Assembly (NCBI GenBank): GCA_002894665.1
Contig: NCRB01000022.1
Coordinates: 1-39,826 of the forward strand
DNA: 39,826 bases
Direction of reading: 5' to 3'
Origin: Salinivenus iranica
Lineage (GTDB): Bacteria; Bacteroidota; Rhodothermia; Rhodothermales; Salinibacteraceae
The position numbers were made by a program, and so were the translations under genes. This document shows, in pieces, positions 19,136 through 27,917 of the stretch (position 1 is the first letter of the stretch; every line of letters starts with the position of its first letter). The notes below the pieces were generated by a model, which ran no database searches, was not told the DNA's origin, and saw only the letters and a program-made list of their open reading frames with translations.

Positions 19136-20167
19136 ATGAAAGATGTGACAATGGCCGATGTCGCGGACCGGGCAGGGGTCTCGAAATCAACCGTCTCGGC
19201 CGTCATCAACGACAAGGACATTGTGCGCGATGATACCCGAGAGCGGGTCTGGGAGGCGATTAATGAGCTGGACTACCGCCCCAGTGGCTCCGCCCGTCGC
19301 GGTTTTTCAGCCTCCTCCGAAAAGAGCATCGGCTTCGTCATCAAGGAAACCAGGAATCCGTACTACTCCGAGGTGCTGACCGGCATCCGAGAGGTCGCGG
19401 CCGCGAACGGCTACCTGACCTTCGTTTGCAGTTCGGAAGGCCGCTTCGAGGAGGAAAAGGAGATCGTGAAGCAGTTCTCCAATAAGGACCTGAGCGGTCT
19501 GATCATTACTCCTATCTTGAAGGATGACACGGACCTCTCCCACATCTTTGAACTGAAGCGCAAGAACATCCCCTTCGTCCTACTCGAGGGGGTGAAGGGC
19601 CTGCGGGCCAGCATCGTCGACATCGACAACGTCCAGGCGTCGTCCGAGGCCGCGAAGCACCTTATTGAGCTCGGGCACGAGCACATCGTCCACTTTGCGG
19701 GCCCGGCCTACTCCGACCACAGCCAGAAACGTGTTGAGGGAGTACGGCGGGCCTTCAGTGAATCCCACCTGGCCTACACGCCGGACATGAAAGTCGAAGT
19801 GGGCGACTCCTTCGAAGCGGGCTATGAGCGAGGCCTGGAGTACTTTGGGTCCCTGCCGGTGGACGAGCGCCCGACCGGGGTAACCTGCTATAATGATCTC
19901 ACGGCCCTGGGCCTAATGAAAGCCCTCCGGGAATTGGGCATCGCCGTGCCGGACGAGGTATCGGTCGTTGGTTTTGACGACCTCGACATCCTTGAATACT
20001 TTCCGGTCGCGCTCACTACGGTCCAGGTCCCGAAATATGAAATGGGACATCGGGCCACGGAGATCTTACTCCAGCGCATTGAGTCGGGGCGCTCGCAAAT
20101 GTCCGAACAGGTTTCCCTGGAAGCGGAGCTTGTGAACCGCAACTCCACGGCTCCCCCCAGCGGCTAG
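19136..20167 (+). CDS. LacI/GalR-family transcriptional regulator
   Basis: This 343-residue regulator starts at ATG 19136. The N-terminal LacI helix-turn-helix is textbook (MADVADRAGVSKSTVSAVIN, hinge ELDYRPSGSAR). It is followed by a periplasmic-binding-protein-like core (KSIGFVIKETRNPYYSEVLTGI, GLIITP, VVGFDDLDILEYFPVALTTV). It probably senses galactose or a derivative and controls the surrounding genes, through the TCGAATCGGTTCGA-type operators 245 bp upstream. The gene is followed by galM on the same strand and appears to open the galM-galT'-symporter group. Its base composition is a little less GC-rich than that of the symporter gene, which may hint at a different origin. Confidence 0.94.
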   Translation: MKDVTMADVADRAGVSKSTVSAVINDKDIVRDDTRERVWEAINELDYRPSGSARRGFSASSEKSIGFVIKETRNPYYSEVLTGIREVAAANGYLTFVCSSEGRFEEEKEIVKQFSNKDLSGLIITPILKDDTDLSHIFELKRKNIPFVLLEGVKGLRASIVDIDNVQASSEAAKHLIELGHEHIVHFAGPAYSDHSQKRVEGVRRAFSESHLAYTPDMKVEVGDSFEAGYERGLEYFGSLPVDERPTGVTCYNDLTALGLMKALRELGIAVPDEVSVVGFDDLDILEYFPVALTTVQVPKYEMGHRATEILLQRIESGRSQMSEQVSLEAELVNRNSTAPPSG

Positions 20168-20315
20168 CCGCGCCAAATTCGCCGCGCCGCCCGGACATTG
20201 GTTTGCGGGTGGCGACGTCCGGAATGCCTTCTCGTCTTTGCTTTCCTCGCTCTGCCCTTCTGTCTTGCGTCCCTCGTCTCCTCCCCCTGCGCACTCCGAT
20301 GAGGCCCCTTCCCCC

Positions 20316-21425
20316 GTGGACCGCGACGACCGGTCCGTTACCACGGCACCATTCGGAGTCATGGACGACGGGCGGCCCGTGACGGAATATACGATGCAGA
20401 ATGGGGCCGGCCTGTCCGTGCAGGCGATCAACTACGGGGGGACGATCACTTCTCTTCACGTCCCGGACCGCGACGGGACTGTGGAAAATGTTGTGCTCGG
20501 CTTCGACTCCTTTGAGGACTATCGTTCTGCGGCATATCAGCAGCTCAACCCGTACTACGGGGCAATTATCGGCCGCTACGGGAATCGGATTGCGAAGGGG
20601 CGCTTTACGCTGGATGGCGACACCTGCGAGTTGACCACCAATGGCGGCCCGCACCACCTGCACGGTGGCACCAAAGGGTTCGACAAGCAATTCTGGAGGG
20701 GACGCACGTTCACCGACGAGCAGGGCGTCGGCGTTGCTTTTACGTACACCAGCCCGGACGGGGAAGAGGGCTACCCGGGGCGTCTGCAGACAGAGGTGCG
20801 CTATACCATTACCGATGACAACCGGCTCGTCGTTGAGTATAGCGCGTCAACCACAAAGGCAACGCCGATTAATCTCACACAGCACTCCTACTTCAACCTG
20901 AACGGGGATGCGGGCACCAATGTGCTGGACGACCAGCTCATGATCAACGCCGATACATTCACCCCAGTCGACTCCACCCTCATTCCCACGGGGGAGCTCC
21001 GCGCCGTCGAAGGGACCCCTTTCGACTTTACTCGTCTCACCCGGATTGGCGATCGGATTGATCCGGCCAATCGGCAGCTCCGGTACGGGCAGGGATACGA
21101 CCACAACTTCGTCTTGAATCGCGACGTTGCCGACCCCGACGAGCTCGTGCAGGCCGCCACAGTGTGGGACCCGGAAAGCGGACGCCGGATGACGGTCTAC
21201 ACGACCCAACCGGGGCTACAGTTTTACTCAGGAAACGCCCTCCAGGAAAGCCCGGCGGGCGACAACGATCCCCCGCATCGGCACAGATCGGCTCTCGCAT
21301 TGGAAACCCAGCACTTCCCCAACGCGCCGAACGAGCCGGACTTCCCCTCCACCATCCTGCGTCCCGGCGAGACGTACCGATCGACCACCATCTACGCGTT
21401 CGACACCCGCACCGACACCCCGTAA
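20316..21425 (+). CDS. galM: aldose 1-epimerase (galactose mutarotase)
   Basis: The gene encodes about 369 residues and interconverts beta- and alpha-galactose for the Leloir pathway. Conserved elements in order are INYGGTITSLHVPDR, YYGAIIGRYGNRIAKGRF, HHLHGGTKGFDKQFW (catalytic His), LTQHSYFNL (second catalytic His), YDHNFVLN and LALETQHFPNAPN (catalytic Glu). The start is uncertain. GTG 20316 gives the usual family N-terminus (VTTAPFG about 10 residues in). TTG 20238 would add 26 Pro/Ser-rich residues, and ATG 20361 would cut off the conserved first strand. No signal peptide is seen at any of these starts. The gene is complete, unlike the remnant at 18204-18716. Confidence 0.93.
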   Translation: MDRDDRSVTTAPFGVMDDGRPVTEYTMQNGAGLSVQAINYGGTITSLHVPDRDGTVENVVLGFDSFEDYRSAAYQQLNPYYGAIIGRYGNRIAKGRFTLDGDTCELTTNGGPHHLHGGTKGFDKQFWRGRTFTDEQGVGVAFTYTSPDGEEGYPGRLQTEVRYTITDDNRLVVEYSASTTKATPINLTQHSYFNLNGDAGTNVLDDQLMINADTFTPVDSTLIPTGELRAVEGTPFDFTRLTRIGDRIDPANRQLRYGQGYDHNFVLNRDVADPDELVQAATVWDPESGRRMTVYTTQPGLQFYSGNALQESPAGDNDPPHRHRSALALETQHFPNAPNEPDFPSTILRPGETYRSTTIYAFDTRTDTP

Positions 21426-21437
21426 CGACTCCCTTCC

Positions 21438-22013
21438 ATGGCGTCCTTCGCCCCCTCCGAGCACCCCCACGGCCAGATCTGGGCCCAGGAGAGCATTCCC
21501 AATGAGCCGCGCAAGGAGACCGCCCGCCAGACCGAGCACTACGACCGGCACGGGCGCACGCTACTCACCGACTACCTGGACGCGGAGCTGGAGCAGGGCG
21601 TCCGGGTGGTGTGCAAAAACGACGCGTTCGTCGCCCTCGTCCCCTTCTGGGCCGTCTGGCCCTACGAGACCCTCGTCGTGAGCCGCCGGCCCGTGCCGAG
21701 CGTGTCGGCCCTCAACGACGCGGAGCGGGACGATCTCGCCCGCCTCCTCCAGCGCCTCACGACCAAGTACGACAACCTCTTCAACACGTCCTTCCCCTAC
21801 TCCGCCGGCCTCCACCAGGCCCCGACCGACGGACAGGAGCACCCGGAGTGGCACTTTCACATGCATGTTTACCCCCCACTCCTGCGCTCCGCCACCGTGA
21901 AAAAGTTCATGGTCGGCTACGAGATGCTCGGCACGCCGCAGCGCGACTTCCCCCCGGAGACCAGCGCCGAGCGGCTCCGCGCCCTCTCCGACACGCACTA
22001 CCGGGCCGACTGA
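21438..22013 (+). pseudogene. galT: C-terminal half of galactose-1-phosphate uridylyltransferase
   Basis: The frame encodes 191 residues that align closely with the second half of class I GalT. It starts at the active-site HPHGQIWA and continues through [70 protein letters not shown]. The family is normally about 350 residues. The N-terminal 150 or so, with the zinc Cys pair and the RYNP start, is absent, and only 12 bases separate this frame from the galM stop, so it is not nearby in another frame. The junction ([12 protein letters not shown]) replaces the usual GCSNPHPHG. The nucleophile His-Pro-His and the iron-site His residues are kept. It is probably inactive unless an N-terminal half is encoded elsewhere. 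The reading frame shows no other damage. Confidence 0.85.
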
Positions 22014-22047
22014 GCCGTCCGCGGGAGCGGGCCGCGCCCGCGACGGC
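22014..22047 (+). terminator. stem-loop directly after galT remnant
   Basis: GCCGTCCGCGGG and CCCGCGACGGC pair with one bulged base immediately after the TGA at 22011-22013. No T run follows. It may terminate weakly, or protect the upstream message and allow lower or separate expression of the symporter, which begins 84 bases later. Confidence 0.4.
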
Positions 22048-22131
22048 CCCTCCCCGACGCCTGGGAGCGCTTTTCCCGTCGTCCCCCACACGCCCTCCCG
22101 TTTTTCTTTCTGTCACACGTTTGTCCGAGCC

Positions 22132-23754
22132 ATGGAATCCGCTGTAGCGTTCACGCCGCTCGACTACGCGATCTTCGGCGTCTACCTCCTGGTCATCGTC
22201 GGCCTCGGCCTCTGGGTCTCCCGCGAGGAAGAAGGCAAAGAAAAAGACAGCGCCGACTACTTCCTCGCCAGCAAGTCCCTGCCCTTCTGGGCCATCGGCT
22301 CCTCGCTCATCGCGGCCAACATCTCCGCCGAGCAGTTCATCGGCATGAGCGGCTCGGGCTTTCGGGTCGGCCTCGCCATCGCCTCCTACGAGTGGATGGC
22401 CGCGGTCACCCTCCTGGTGATCGCCCACTTCTTCCTCCCAATCTACCTGGAGAAGGACATCTTCACCATGCCCCAGTTTCTCGAGGAGCGCTACGACGGG
22501 CGCGTGCGGATGCTCCTGGCCATCTTCTGGCTCCTGGTGTACGTGTTTGTCAACCTCACAAGCGTGCTCTACATGGGCGGCCTCTCGATGAACGTCATCA
22601 TGGGCACGCCCCTCTGGGCCTCGATTGGCGCCCTCGCCCTCATCGCCACGGCCTATAGCCTCTACGGCGGCCTCAAGGCCGTCGCCTGGACCGACGTCGT
22701 GCAGGTGATCGTCCTCGTCGGCGGGGGCCTGATGACCACCTGGATTGCCCTCGACGCCTACGGCGGCAGCGGGGCCGGCCCCGTCGGCGGCCTCTCCCAG
22801 CTCATGGGCGACGCCTCCGGGCGGTTCAACATGATTCTTTTCGAAGGGGAGCTCATGTACCAGAACGACGAGGGGGTGACCCAGGACGCCTACCAGCTCC
22901 TGCCCGGCCTGAGCGTCCTCTTCGGCGGCCTGTGGGTGGCCAACCTCTTCTACTGGGGCTGCAACCAGTACGTCATCCAGCGCGCCCTCGCCGCCAAAAA
23001 CCTCACGGAGGCCAAACGCGGGCTCGCCTTCGCCGGCTACCTCAAGCTGCTGCTGCCGCTGATCGTCGTGGTGCCCGGCATCGTCGCCTACGCCCTCGAC
23101 CCCGCCGCCGTCACCAAGGGGGACGAGGCCTACCCCTGGCTCCTCGGCGAGTACGTCCCCTCCGGCTTCCGCGGGCTCGCCTTCGCCGCGCTGGTGGCCG
23201 CGATCGTCTCCTCCCTCGCCTCGATGATGAACAGCGCCTCGACCATCTTCACCATGGACCTCTACAAAAGTTACGCCGACGCCGAGGAGGTCTCCGAGCG
23301 GCGCCTCGTTCGCATCGGGCGCGTCGTGGCGCTGGTCTGCATCGTCGTGGCCGCGCTCATTGCTCCCCAGCTCGCCAGCCTCGATCAGGTCTTTCAGTAC
23401 ATCCAGGAGTACACCGGCTTTGTCAGCCCCGGCGTCCTGGCCATCTTCATCATGGGCCTCTTCTGGGGAAAGGCGACCCCCAACGCCGCTCTCGTGTCCG
23501 CGGTCCTGTCCATTCCCCTCTCGGCCGGCTTTAAGGCCCTGACCCCGGACATCCCCTTCCTCAACCGCATGCTCATCGTCTTCTTCCTCTCCGTGGGGCT
23601 GATCGTCGCCATCTCCCTCTACGAAAACGAGGGCGAAGACCACCCCAAGGCCATTAACTTCTCCGAGATCCCCCGCGCAAAGGACCCCGCCTACAACGTC
23701 GCCGCCTTCGGCATCCTCGGCATCACCGCGGCCCTCTACATTCTCTTCTGGTAG
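22132..23754 (+). CDS. sglT: sodium/galactose symporter, SSS family (vSGLT-like)
   Basis: This 540-residue Na+-coupled sugar importer has about 14 membrane helices. Similarity to the Vibrio transporter vSGLT is visible along the whole length, for example NISAEQFIGMSGSG, IASYEWMAAVTLL, FVNLTSVLYMGGL, AVAWTDVVQV, GGLWVANLFYWG, NQYVIQRALAAKN and FQYIQEYTGFVSPG. The sugar-binding residues of vSGLT are kept at nearly the same numbers: Asn about 63, Gln about 68 and Glu about 87. The sodium-site serines lie in AIVSSLASMMNSAS. This supports galactose (or glucose) as substrate. It follows galM and the galT remnant and completes the cleave-import-mutarotate series with the exported beta-galactosidase. 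Strong preference for C-ending codons contrasts slightly with lacI and galM. Confidence 0.95.
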   Translation: MESAVAFTPLDYAIFGVYLLVIVGLGLWVSREEEGKEKDSADYFLASKSLPFWAIGSSLIAANISAEQFIGMSGSGFRVGLAIASYEWMAAVTLLVIAHFFLPIYLEKDIFTMPQFLEERYDGRVRMLLAIFWLLVYVFVNLTSVLYMGGLSMNVIMGTPLWASIGALALIATAYSLYGGLKAVAWTDVVQVIVLVGGGLMTTWIALDAYGGSGAGPVGGLSQLMGDASGRFNMILFEGELMYQNDEGVTQDAYQLLPGLSVLFGGLWVANLFYWGCNQYVIQRALAAKNLTEAKRGLAFAGYLKLLLPLIVVVPGIVAYALDPAAVTKGDEAYPWLLGEYVPSGFRGLAFAALVAAIVSSLASMMNSASTIFTMDLYKSYADAEEVSERRLVRIGRVVALVCIVVAALIAPQLASLDQVFQYIQEYTGFVSPGVLAIFIMGLFWGKATPNAALVSAVLSIPLSAGFKALTPDIPFLNRMLIVFFLSVGLIVAISLYENEGEDHPKAINFSEIPRAKDPAYNVAAFGILGITAALYILFW

Positions 23755-23756
23755 CG

Positions 23757-23773
23757 GCGCCCGCAAGGGGCGC
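23757..23773 (+). terminator. GC stem-loop after the symporter gene
   Basis: GCGCCC and GGGCGC form a perfect stem with a 5-base loop (gcaag), three bases after the TAG. No T run follows, so it is only a candidate 3' end. Confidence 0.35.
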
Positions 23774-23898
23774 GGCCGACCGGTCGGTGAACTGTGCCGA
23801 GCGCGCAACATTTTCCCACGCCCCTGCGGGGCTCCGGACCTTCCCGGGGCCCCGTGAATATGGCGGCTCCGCGTCCCTTTTTGCAGACCGCCCCCGCC

Positions 23899-24642
23899 AT
23901 GTTGCTGCGTCGCCTCGGGCCCGTCTTCGCGCTCCTCATCCTGTTCGCCGCGCCCTCGGTGGGCGCCCAGGACGTCGACACGTCCGACGTCTACCGCCAA
24001 ACTACGCCGAGCCGCGACGGAATCGGAAAGGTGTACATGGGGCGCGAGATCTCGCGGGTGATGGGGCACCGGGGCGCCGCCTGGCTGGAGCGGCCGGAGC
24101 GGGCCCGCAACGAAAAGCCGAGCCTGCTCGTCGACAGCATGGCCCTTTCCCCCGACGCCGTGGTGGCCGACCTCGGGGCGGGCACCGGCTACTTCACCTT
24201 CCGCATCGCCCCGCGGGTGCCCGACGGCCGCGTCTTCGCCGTCGACATTCAGCCCGAGATGCTCGACATCATGCGCGACACGATTGCGGCCCAGGGCATC
24301 GACAACGTGACCCCGGTGAAGGGCACGGTGCGCGACCCCGCCCTGCCCGCCGACTCGGTCGACGCGGCGCTGATGGTCGACGCCTACCACGAATTCTCCC
24401 ACCCCCGAGAGATGATGCGCAACCTGCGGGCGGCCCTCGTGCCCGGCGGGCGCGTCTACCTGGTGGAGTACCGCAAGGAGGACCCGGACATCCCCATCAA
24501 GCCCCTCCACAAAATGACGGAGGCACAGGCCAAGAAGGAGATGCGCGCTGTAGGGCTGGAGTGGGTGGCGACCGAGGAGATGCTCCCCCGCCAGCACTTC
24601 ATGATCTTCCAGAAGCCCTCCGGCCCCGAAGAGGGCAACTGA
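23899..24642 (+). CDS. exported class I SAM-dependent methyltransferase-like protein
   Basis: The gene encodes 247 residues. The ATG at 23899 opens a signal peptide (LLRRLGPVFALLILFAAPSVGAQ, cleavage after GAQ or earlier). The frame extends upstream to 23794, but that part lacks coding character. After about 60 residues comes a Rossmann methyltransferase core: motif I VVADLGAGTGYFTFRIA, acidic loop VFAVDIQPEML, later VDAALMVDAYHEFSHPREM and GGRVYLVEYRKEDP. SAM is a cytosolic cofactor, so an exported enzyme of this fold is puzzling. Either SAM is available outside, the domain binds something else, or the leader is a membrane anchor with the domain inside. The target is unknown. It stands alone between the symporter and clpP. 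Confidence 0.85.
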   Translation: MLLRRLGPVFALLILFAAPSVGAQDVDTSDVYRQTTPSRDGIGKVYMGREISRVMGHRGAAWLERPERARNEKPSLLVDSMALSPDAVVADLGAGTGYFTFRIAPRVPDGRVFAVDIQPEMLDIMRDTIAAQGIDNVTPVKGTVRDPALPADSVDAALMVDAYHEFSHPREMMRNLRAALVPGGRVYLVEYRKEDPDIPIKPLHKMTEAQAKKEMRAVGLEWVATEEMLPRQHFMIFQKPSGPEEGN

Positions 24643-24666
24643 GCGGAACGCTAGAGCGGAACGCTA
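24641..24666. repeat. 13-bp tandem duplication across two gene ends
   Basis: GAGCGGAACGCTA occurs twice back to back (24641-24653 and 24654-24666). The first unit overlaps the methyltransferase stop codon and the last three bases of the second unit are the clpP stop codon. The two genes converge here. Confidence 0.85.
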
Positions 24667-25401
24667 CGCGTCGCCGCCCACCGTCCCGTTCTCGCCGTCG
24701 CCGTACAGGCCCCTCAGGCCGTCGAGCGTGTCGGGGTTGAGGACGTTGTCGACGAGGCCGTACTCCTGCGCTTCCATCGCGCTCATCCAGTAGTTGCGGT
24801 CGGCGTCGTCCTCAATCTGGTCGAAGCTCTGGTCGGTGTGGTGCGCCAGAATCTGGTAGAGGCGCTTCTTGAGCCACCCGATCTCCTCGGCCCGAATCTC
24901 GATGTCGGAGGCCTGGCCCTGCGCCCCCCCCATCGGCTGGTGGATCATCACGCGGGCGTTCGGGAGGCAGGCGCGCTGTCCCTCCTCCCCGGCCGCCAGC
25001 AGCACCGACCCCATCGACGCGGCCAGCCCCACGCAGATGGTGGCAATCGGCGCTTCCGTGTACTGCATCGTGTCGTAGACGCCCAGGCCGCTGTAGATGA
25101 CGCCGCCCGGCGAGTTGACATACATCTGGATGGGCTGGTCCGAGCTCTCACTCTCCAGGTACAGTAGCTGCGCCACCGTCAGGTTCGCGATCTGGTCGTT
25201 GATCGGCGTGCCCACAAACAGGATGCGCTCCTTCAGCAGGCGGCTGAAGATGTCGTAGGCCCGCTCGCCGCGGGTGGTTTGCTCCACGACTTTCGGGACG
25301 ATGCCGGACATCGGCTGGTCGCCCAGTCCGCCCTGACTAATCGAACTCGGAAGCGACCCGAGGCTCTTGCTAAACTGGAGAAAGTCGTCGACGTCGGCCA
25401 T
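24664..25401 (-). CDS. clpP: ATP-dependent Clp protease proteolytic subunit
   Basis: The gene encodes 245 residues from ATG 25401 ([10 protein letters not shown]). An upstream continuation of the open frame lacks coding character. This serine protease forms the tetradecameric chamber used with ClpX or ClpA. The conserved core reads [44 protein letters not shown], catalytic Ser about 129 in [11 protein letters not shown], catalytic His about 154 in [13 protein letters not shown] (25 residues later, as in E. coli), and [21 protein letters not shown] with the Asp. The N-terminus is some 30 residues longer than the E. coli precursor, rich in Ser and Gly. No clpX is adjacent. Confidence 0.96.
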   Translation of the reverse strand: MADVDDFLQFSKSLGSLPSSISQGGLGDQPMSGIVPKVVEQTTRGERAYDIFSRLLKERILFVGTPINDQIANLTVAQLLYLESESSDQPIQMYVNSPGGVIYSGLGVYDTMQYTEAPIATICVGLAASMGSVLLAAGEEGQRACLPNARVMIHQPMGGAQGQASDIEIRAEEIGWLKKRLYQILAHHTDQSFDQIEDDADRNYWMSAMEAQEYGLVDNVLNPDTLDGLRGLYGDGENGTVGGDA

Positions 25402-25450
25402 GTACAGCGGCGTGCGGCTAGTGCAGAAGACTGTTGTAGAACGATCCAAC

Positions 25451-25469
25451 CTGTCCCTCCGGGGGACAG
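25451..25469. promoter_or_regulatory. 7-bp inverted repeat upstream of clpP
   Basis: CTGTCCC (25451-25457), five bases, then GGGACAG (25463-25469) form a perfect dyad, 50 bases before the clpP ATG. It could be an operator or a 5' leader hairpin. It does not match CIRCE or another heat-shock site I know. The MFS gene upstream ends 86 bp away. Confidence 0.4.
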
Positions 25470-25555
25470 TTTCTTGCATCCGGAGGTTGTTGCGGAAATC
25501 GAACGTCGGCGGCGCGGGGAGGGGTCGGAGGACAGTGGCGCACCACGTGTCCGGG

Positions 25556-26752
25556 TCACGCGTGCGCGTACTTGCGGGACGTCTCCTGATACCGGTAGAG
25601 GGAAAAGAGGAGGACGGCGAGCATCCCAACCAGAATGATGGCGAGCCCCCCAACCGCCACGCCCCACCCGAAGAGGTCGGCCACGACGCCCGTCACGGCA
25701 CTTCCGCCGGCCCCGAGCACCATGTAGACGGTGCGCACCAGCCCAAAGCCGGCGTTGCGCTCGTGATCGTCGAGGTGGTCCATGAACTTTGGCAGGAGGG
25801 CGGCGCCCCACCCCATGGCCAGCCCCGCACAGGCCACCGCAACAACGGCCCCCGTCAGCGAGCCGGTGACGCCCAAGAGCCCGTACCCGAGGATGCCGAC
25901 GGCGATGGCGAGACTGGCAGCTGCGTCCCGCCCAATGCGATCCGAGAGGGCCCCCAGCATCGGCTGCGTGAGGCCCTGCATCAGAAAGTACCCGGAAAAG
26001 AGCAGCCCGGCCGTTGCCTGGGTGTAGCCGTGAAGCTCCACAAACACCGTGGGCAAGAACGACGCGGTGGCCTGCCATACGAACATGCCGGCGGCCGCGA
26101 GGCCCAGGGTGCGGGCAATGGGCGGGCGCGACACGATCTCGAGCAGCGGCCGCACGCGGAGGCGATCCCACACCGACTGCTCCGGGCGGGCCGGCGGGCG
26201 GGCCCGAACGACCCGGGCAACCAGGATGGCGGCCGGCACGGCCACCGCCGCGCCCAGGGCCAGCGCCCACCGCCACCCGTACCACGCCCCCAGCGCCCCG
26301 GCGGCCATCGGGATCAGCACGCCCGCAATCGGCGCTCCGGCCGTGTGAATGCCAATGGCCGTGCCGATTTTGTCGGTCGTGCGCGTCAGGAGCGCGGTCG
26401 CCACGCTGTAGTGCAGCCCCGCCACGCCCCCCAGCAGGGCCGTCGTGATCAAGAACACGGGGTACGACGGGGACAGGGCGAGAATGACGCTAGCCCCGGC
26501 GGTGCCCCCCACGGCCACGAGCAGGATGCGCCGTTCCCCGTACCGGTCGGCCAACAGCCCGCTCGGGAACTGCGCCAGGGCGTAGGCCAGCCACATGCCC
26601 GTAAGGGACAGGCCGATCGCCCCGTTTGGTACGGAAAACGCATCGGTGAGGAAGGGGACCACCGGGCTGATGACGAGCCGCCCGGCCATCGTCGCGAAAA
26701 AAGCCAGGGTGCATACCGCAAGCACGGCACCCTGTCGGGACCAAAGGGTCAT
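25556..26752 (-). CDS. MFS transporter
   Basis: This 398-residue major facilitator has twelve predicted membrane helices in two bundles. The signature loop between TM2 and TM3 is present ([11 protein letters not shown], family GxLaDrxGrR), with a second copy in the C-terminal half ([10 protein letters not shown]). Helix sequences such as [20 protein letters not shown] and [20 protein letters not shown] are typical. The substrate is not predictable; nitrate/cyanate-type and drug-type MFS proteins look alike at this level. It is transcribed divergently from a LysR-family gene with a T-N11-A site between them, the usual arrangement for a LysR-controlled exporter. It could be co-transcribed into clpP, but the 154-bp gap before the clpP start makes that uncertain. 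Confidence 0.92.
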   Translation of the reverse strand: MTLWSRQGAVLAVCTLAFFATMAGRLVISPVVPFLTDAFSVPNGAIGLSLTGMWLAYALAQFPSGLLADRYGERRILLVAVGGTAGASVILALSPSYPVFLITTALLGGVAGLHYSVATALLTRTTDKIGTAIGIHTAGAPIAGVLIPMAAGALGAWYGWRWALALGAAVAVPAAILVARVVRARPPARPEQSVWDRLRVRPLLEIVSRPPIARTLGLAAAGMFVWQATASFLPTVFVELHGYTQATAGLLFSGYFLMQGLTQPMLGALSDRIGRDAAASLAIAVGILGYGLLGVTGSLTGAVVAVACAGLAMGWGAALLPKFMDHLDDHERNAGFGLVRTVYMVLGAGGSAVTGVVADLFGWGVAVGGLAIILVGMLAVLLFSLYRYQETSRKYAHA

Positions 26753-26909
26753 GTTGTTCGGTTTTGTCGATCGTTCAAGGAGGGTCCACGCGACAGGCCC
26801 GACCGCCGCCTATTTCGGGTCAGGCCGCCGCCGTTCGTTCCACATGTGTCGTAGAAACTGGTAGGACCGTCCCCTGCCTGCCGTTTCATGGAGTTTTTCG
26901 CTCAACGTG

Positions 26910-26924
26910 ATCGATACAATCGAT
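26910..26924. promoter_or_regulatory. LysR-type T-N11-A box between MFS and LysR genes
   Basis: ATCGAT-ACA-ATCGAT is a perfect 15-bp dyad. Its inner TCGATACAATCGA (26911-26923) has the T-N11-A form bound by LysR-type regulators. It lies about 157 bp from the MFS start and 86 bp from the LysR start, in the divergent promoter region. Nothing else stands out in 26753-27010. Confidence 0.65.
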
Positions 26925-27010
26925 TGCCCGTATGAGTCGGTGCCGGCGAACGCGAAATGCGCCGGCCCTCCCCCCCTCTTTCCTCTATTCCGTTCCTCTT
27001 TTTTGCGGCC

Positions 27011-27907
27011 ATGGAGCTTCGTCACCTACGGTACTTTACAGCCCTCGCCGAGGAATTGCACTTTGGCCGGGCGGCCGACGCCGTGTTCGTTGCCCAGTCC
27101 ACGCTTAGTCAACAGATTCAAACGTTTGAGACCGAACTCGGCGTCCAGTTGTTCGACCGGTCGGCGCAGGGGGTGACGCTGACGGACGCGGGCCGCACCT
27201 TTCTGCCCTACGCCAAACGCGTCCTCCGGGAGGCGCGGCGCGCCCGATCGGTGGCGCGGGCGGCGCGGGACGGGCTGGCCGGGCTGCTCCGCGTCACCTA
27301 CGAGGCGACGGCAATGCGGAGCGGCCTGCCCGCGGTCATCAAGGCGTTTCGGGAGCGGCGGCCCCACGGCGAGCTCGATCTGGCCGAGCAGACGACCCGC
27401 GAGCAGGTTATCGCCCTTCGCGAGGAGGAGTCGGACGTGGGCTTTTTGTTTCTCCCCGTCAACGAGCGGGGGCTGCACGTGCGTCCCCTCTTTACCGCCC
27501 CGATGGTGGTGGTGCTGCCCGAGGGGCACCGGCTCGCCGGCCGGGACGAGGTGCCGGTACGCGAGCTGGAGCACGAGCCGCACGTGACGTGGGCCCGCAG
27601 CAAGGCCCCGCGCCTCTACGACGCCTACGTGCGCGCCTGCCACGACGCCGGGTTTACGCCCGAGATTATTCAGGAGATCGAGCGGGGCGAAAGCTTCCTG
27701 GGCCTCGTGGAGGCGGGCCTGGGGGTCTCCGTCGCCCACGCCTCCAACGTTCACGTGCAGCGTCCGGGCGTGCGCTACGCAACCATTGTCGAGCCCAGCG
27801 TCCCCCTCACCCTCGGCCTCGCCACCCGGCACGAGGACGCGTCGCCCCTGCTGGAGCGGTTTCTGACGACTGTGGAGGAGGAGCAGGCGTTCGGAAACTC
27901 CGTGTAA
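27011..27907 (+). CDS. LysR-family transcriptional regulator
   Basis: The gene encodes 298 residues from ATG 27011, which gives the family start MELRHLRYFTALAEELHF. The open frame runs to 26957 but the added residues are hydrophobic filler. The N-terminal winged helix (about 1-60) shows FGRAADAVFVAQSTLSQQI, then LGVQLFDRSAQGVTLTDAG. The co-inducer domain follows (GLLRVTYEATAMRSGLPAVI onward). It is divergent from the MFS gene and probably controls it through the dyad at 26910-26924. The effector is unknown. It is convergent with the next methyltransferase gene, 10 bp apart. Confidence 0.94.
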   Translation: MELRHLRYFTALAEELHFGRAADAVFVAQSTLSQQIQTFETELGVQLFDRSAQGVTLTDAGRTFLPYAKRVLREARRARSVARAARDGLAGLLRVTYEATAMRSGLPAVIKAFRERRPHGELDLAEQTTREQVIALREEESDVGFLFLPVNERGLHVRPLFTAPMVVVLPEGHRLAGRDEVPVRELEHEPHVTWARSKAPRLYDAYVRACHDAGFTPEIIQEIERGESFLGLVEAGLGVSVAHASNVHVQRPGVRYATIVEPSVPLTLGLATRHEDASPLLERFLTTVEEEQAFGNSV

Positions 27908-27917
27908 GCCCCGCCGC

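Noticed and set aside
21907-24597. 896-codon open frame antisense to galT remnant, symporter and methyltransferase
   Set aside because: Its translation is Gly/Glu/His/Val-rich low complexity, as expected opposite GC3-rich genes. The sense genes have clear families.
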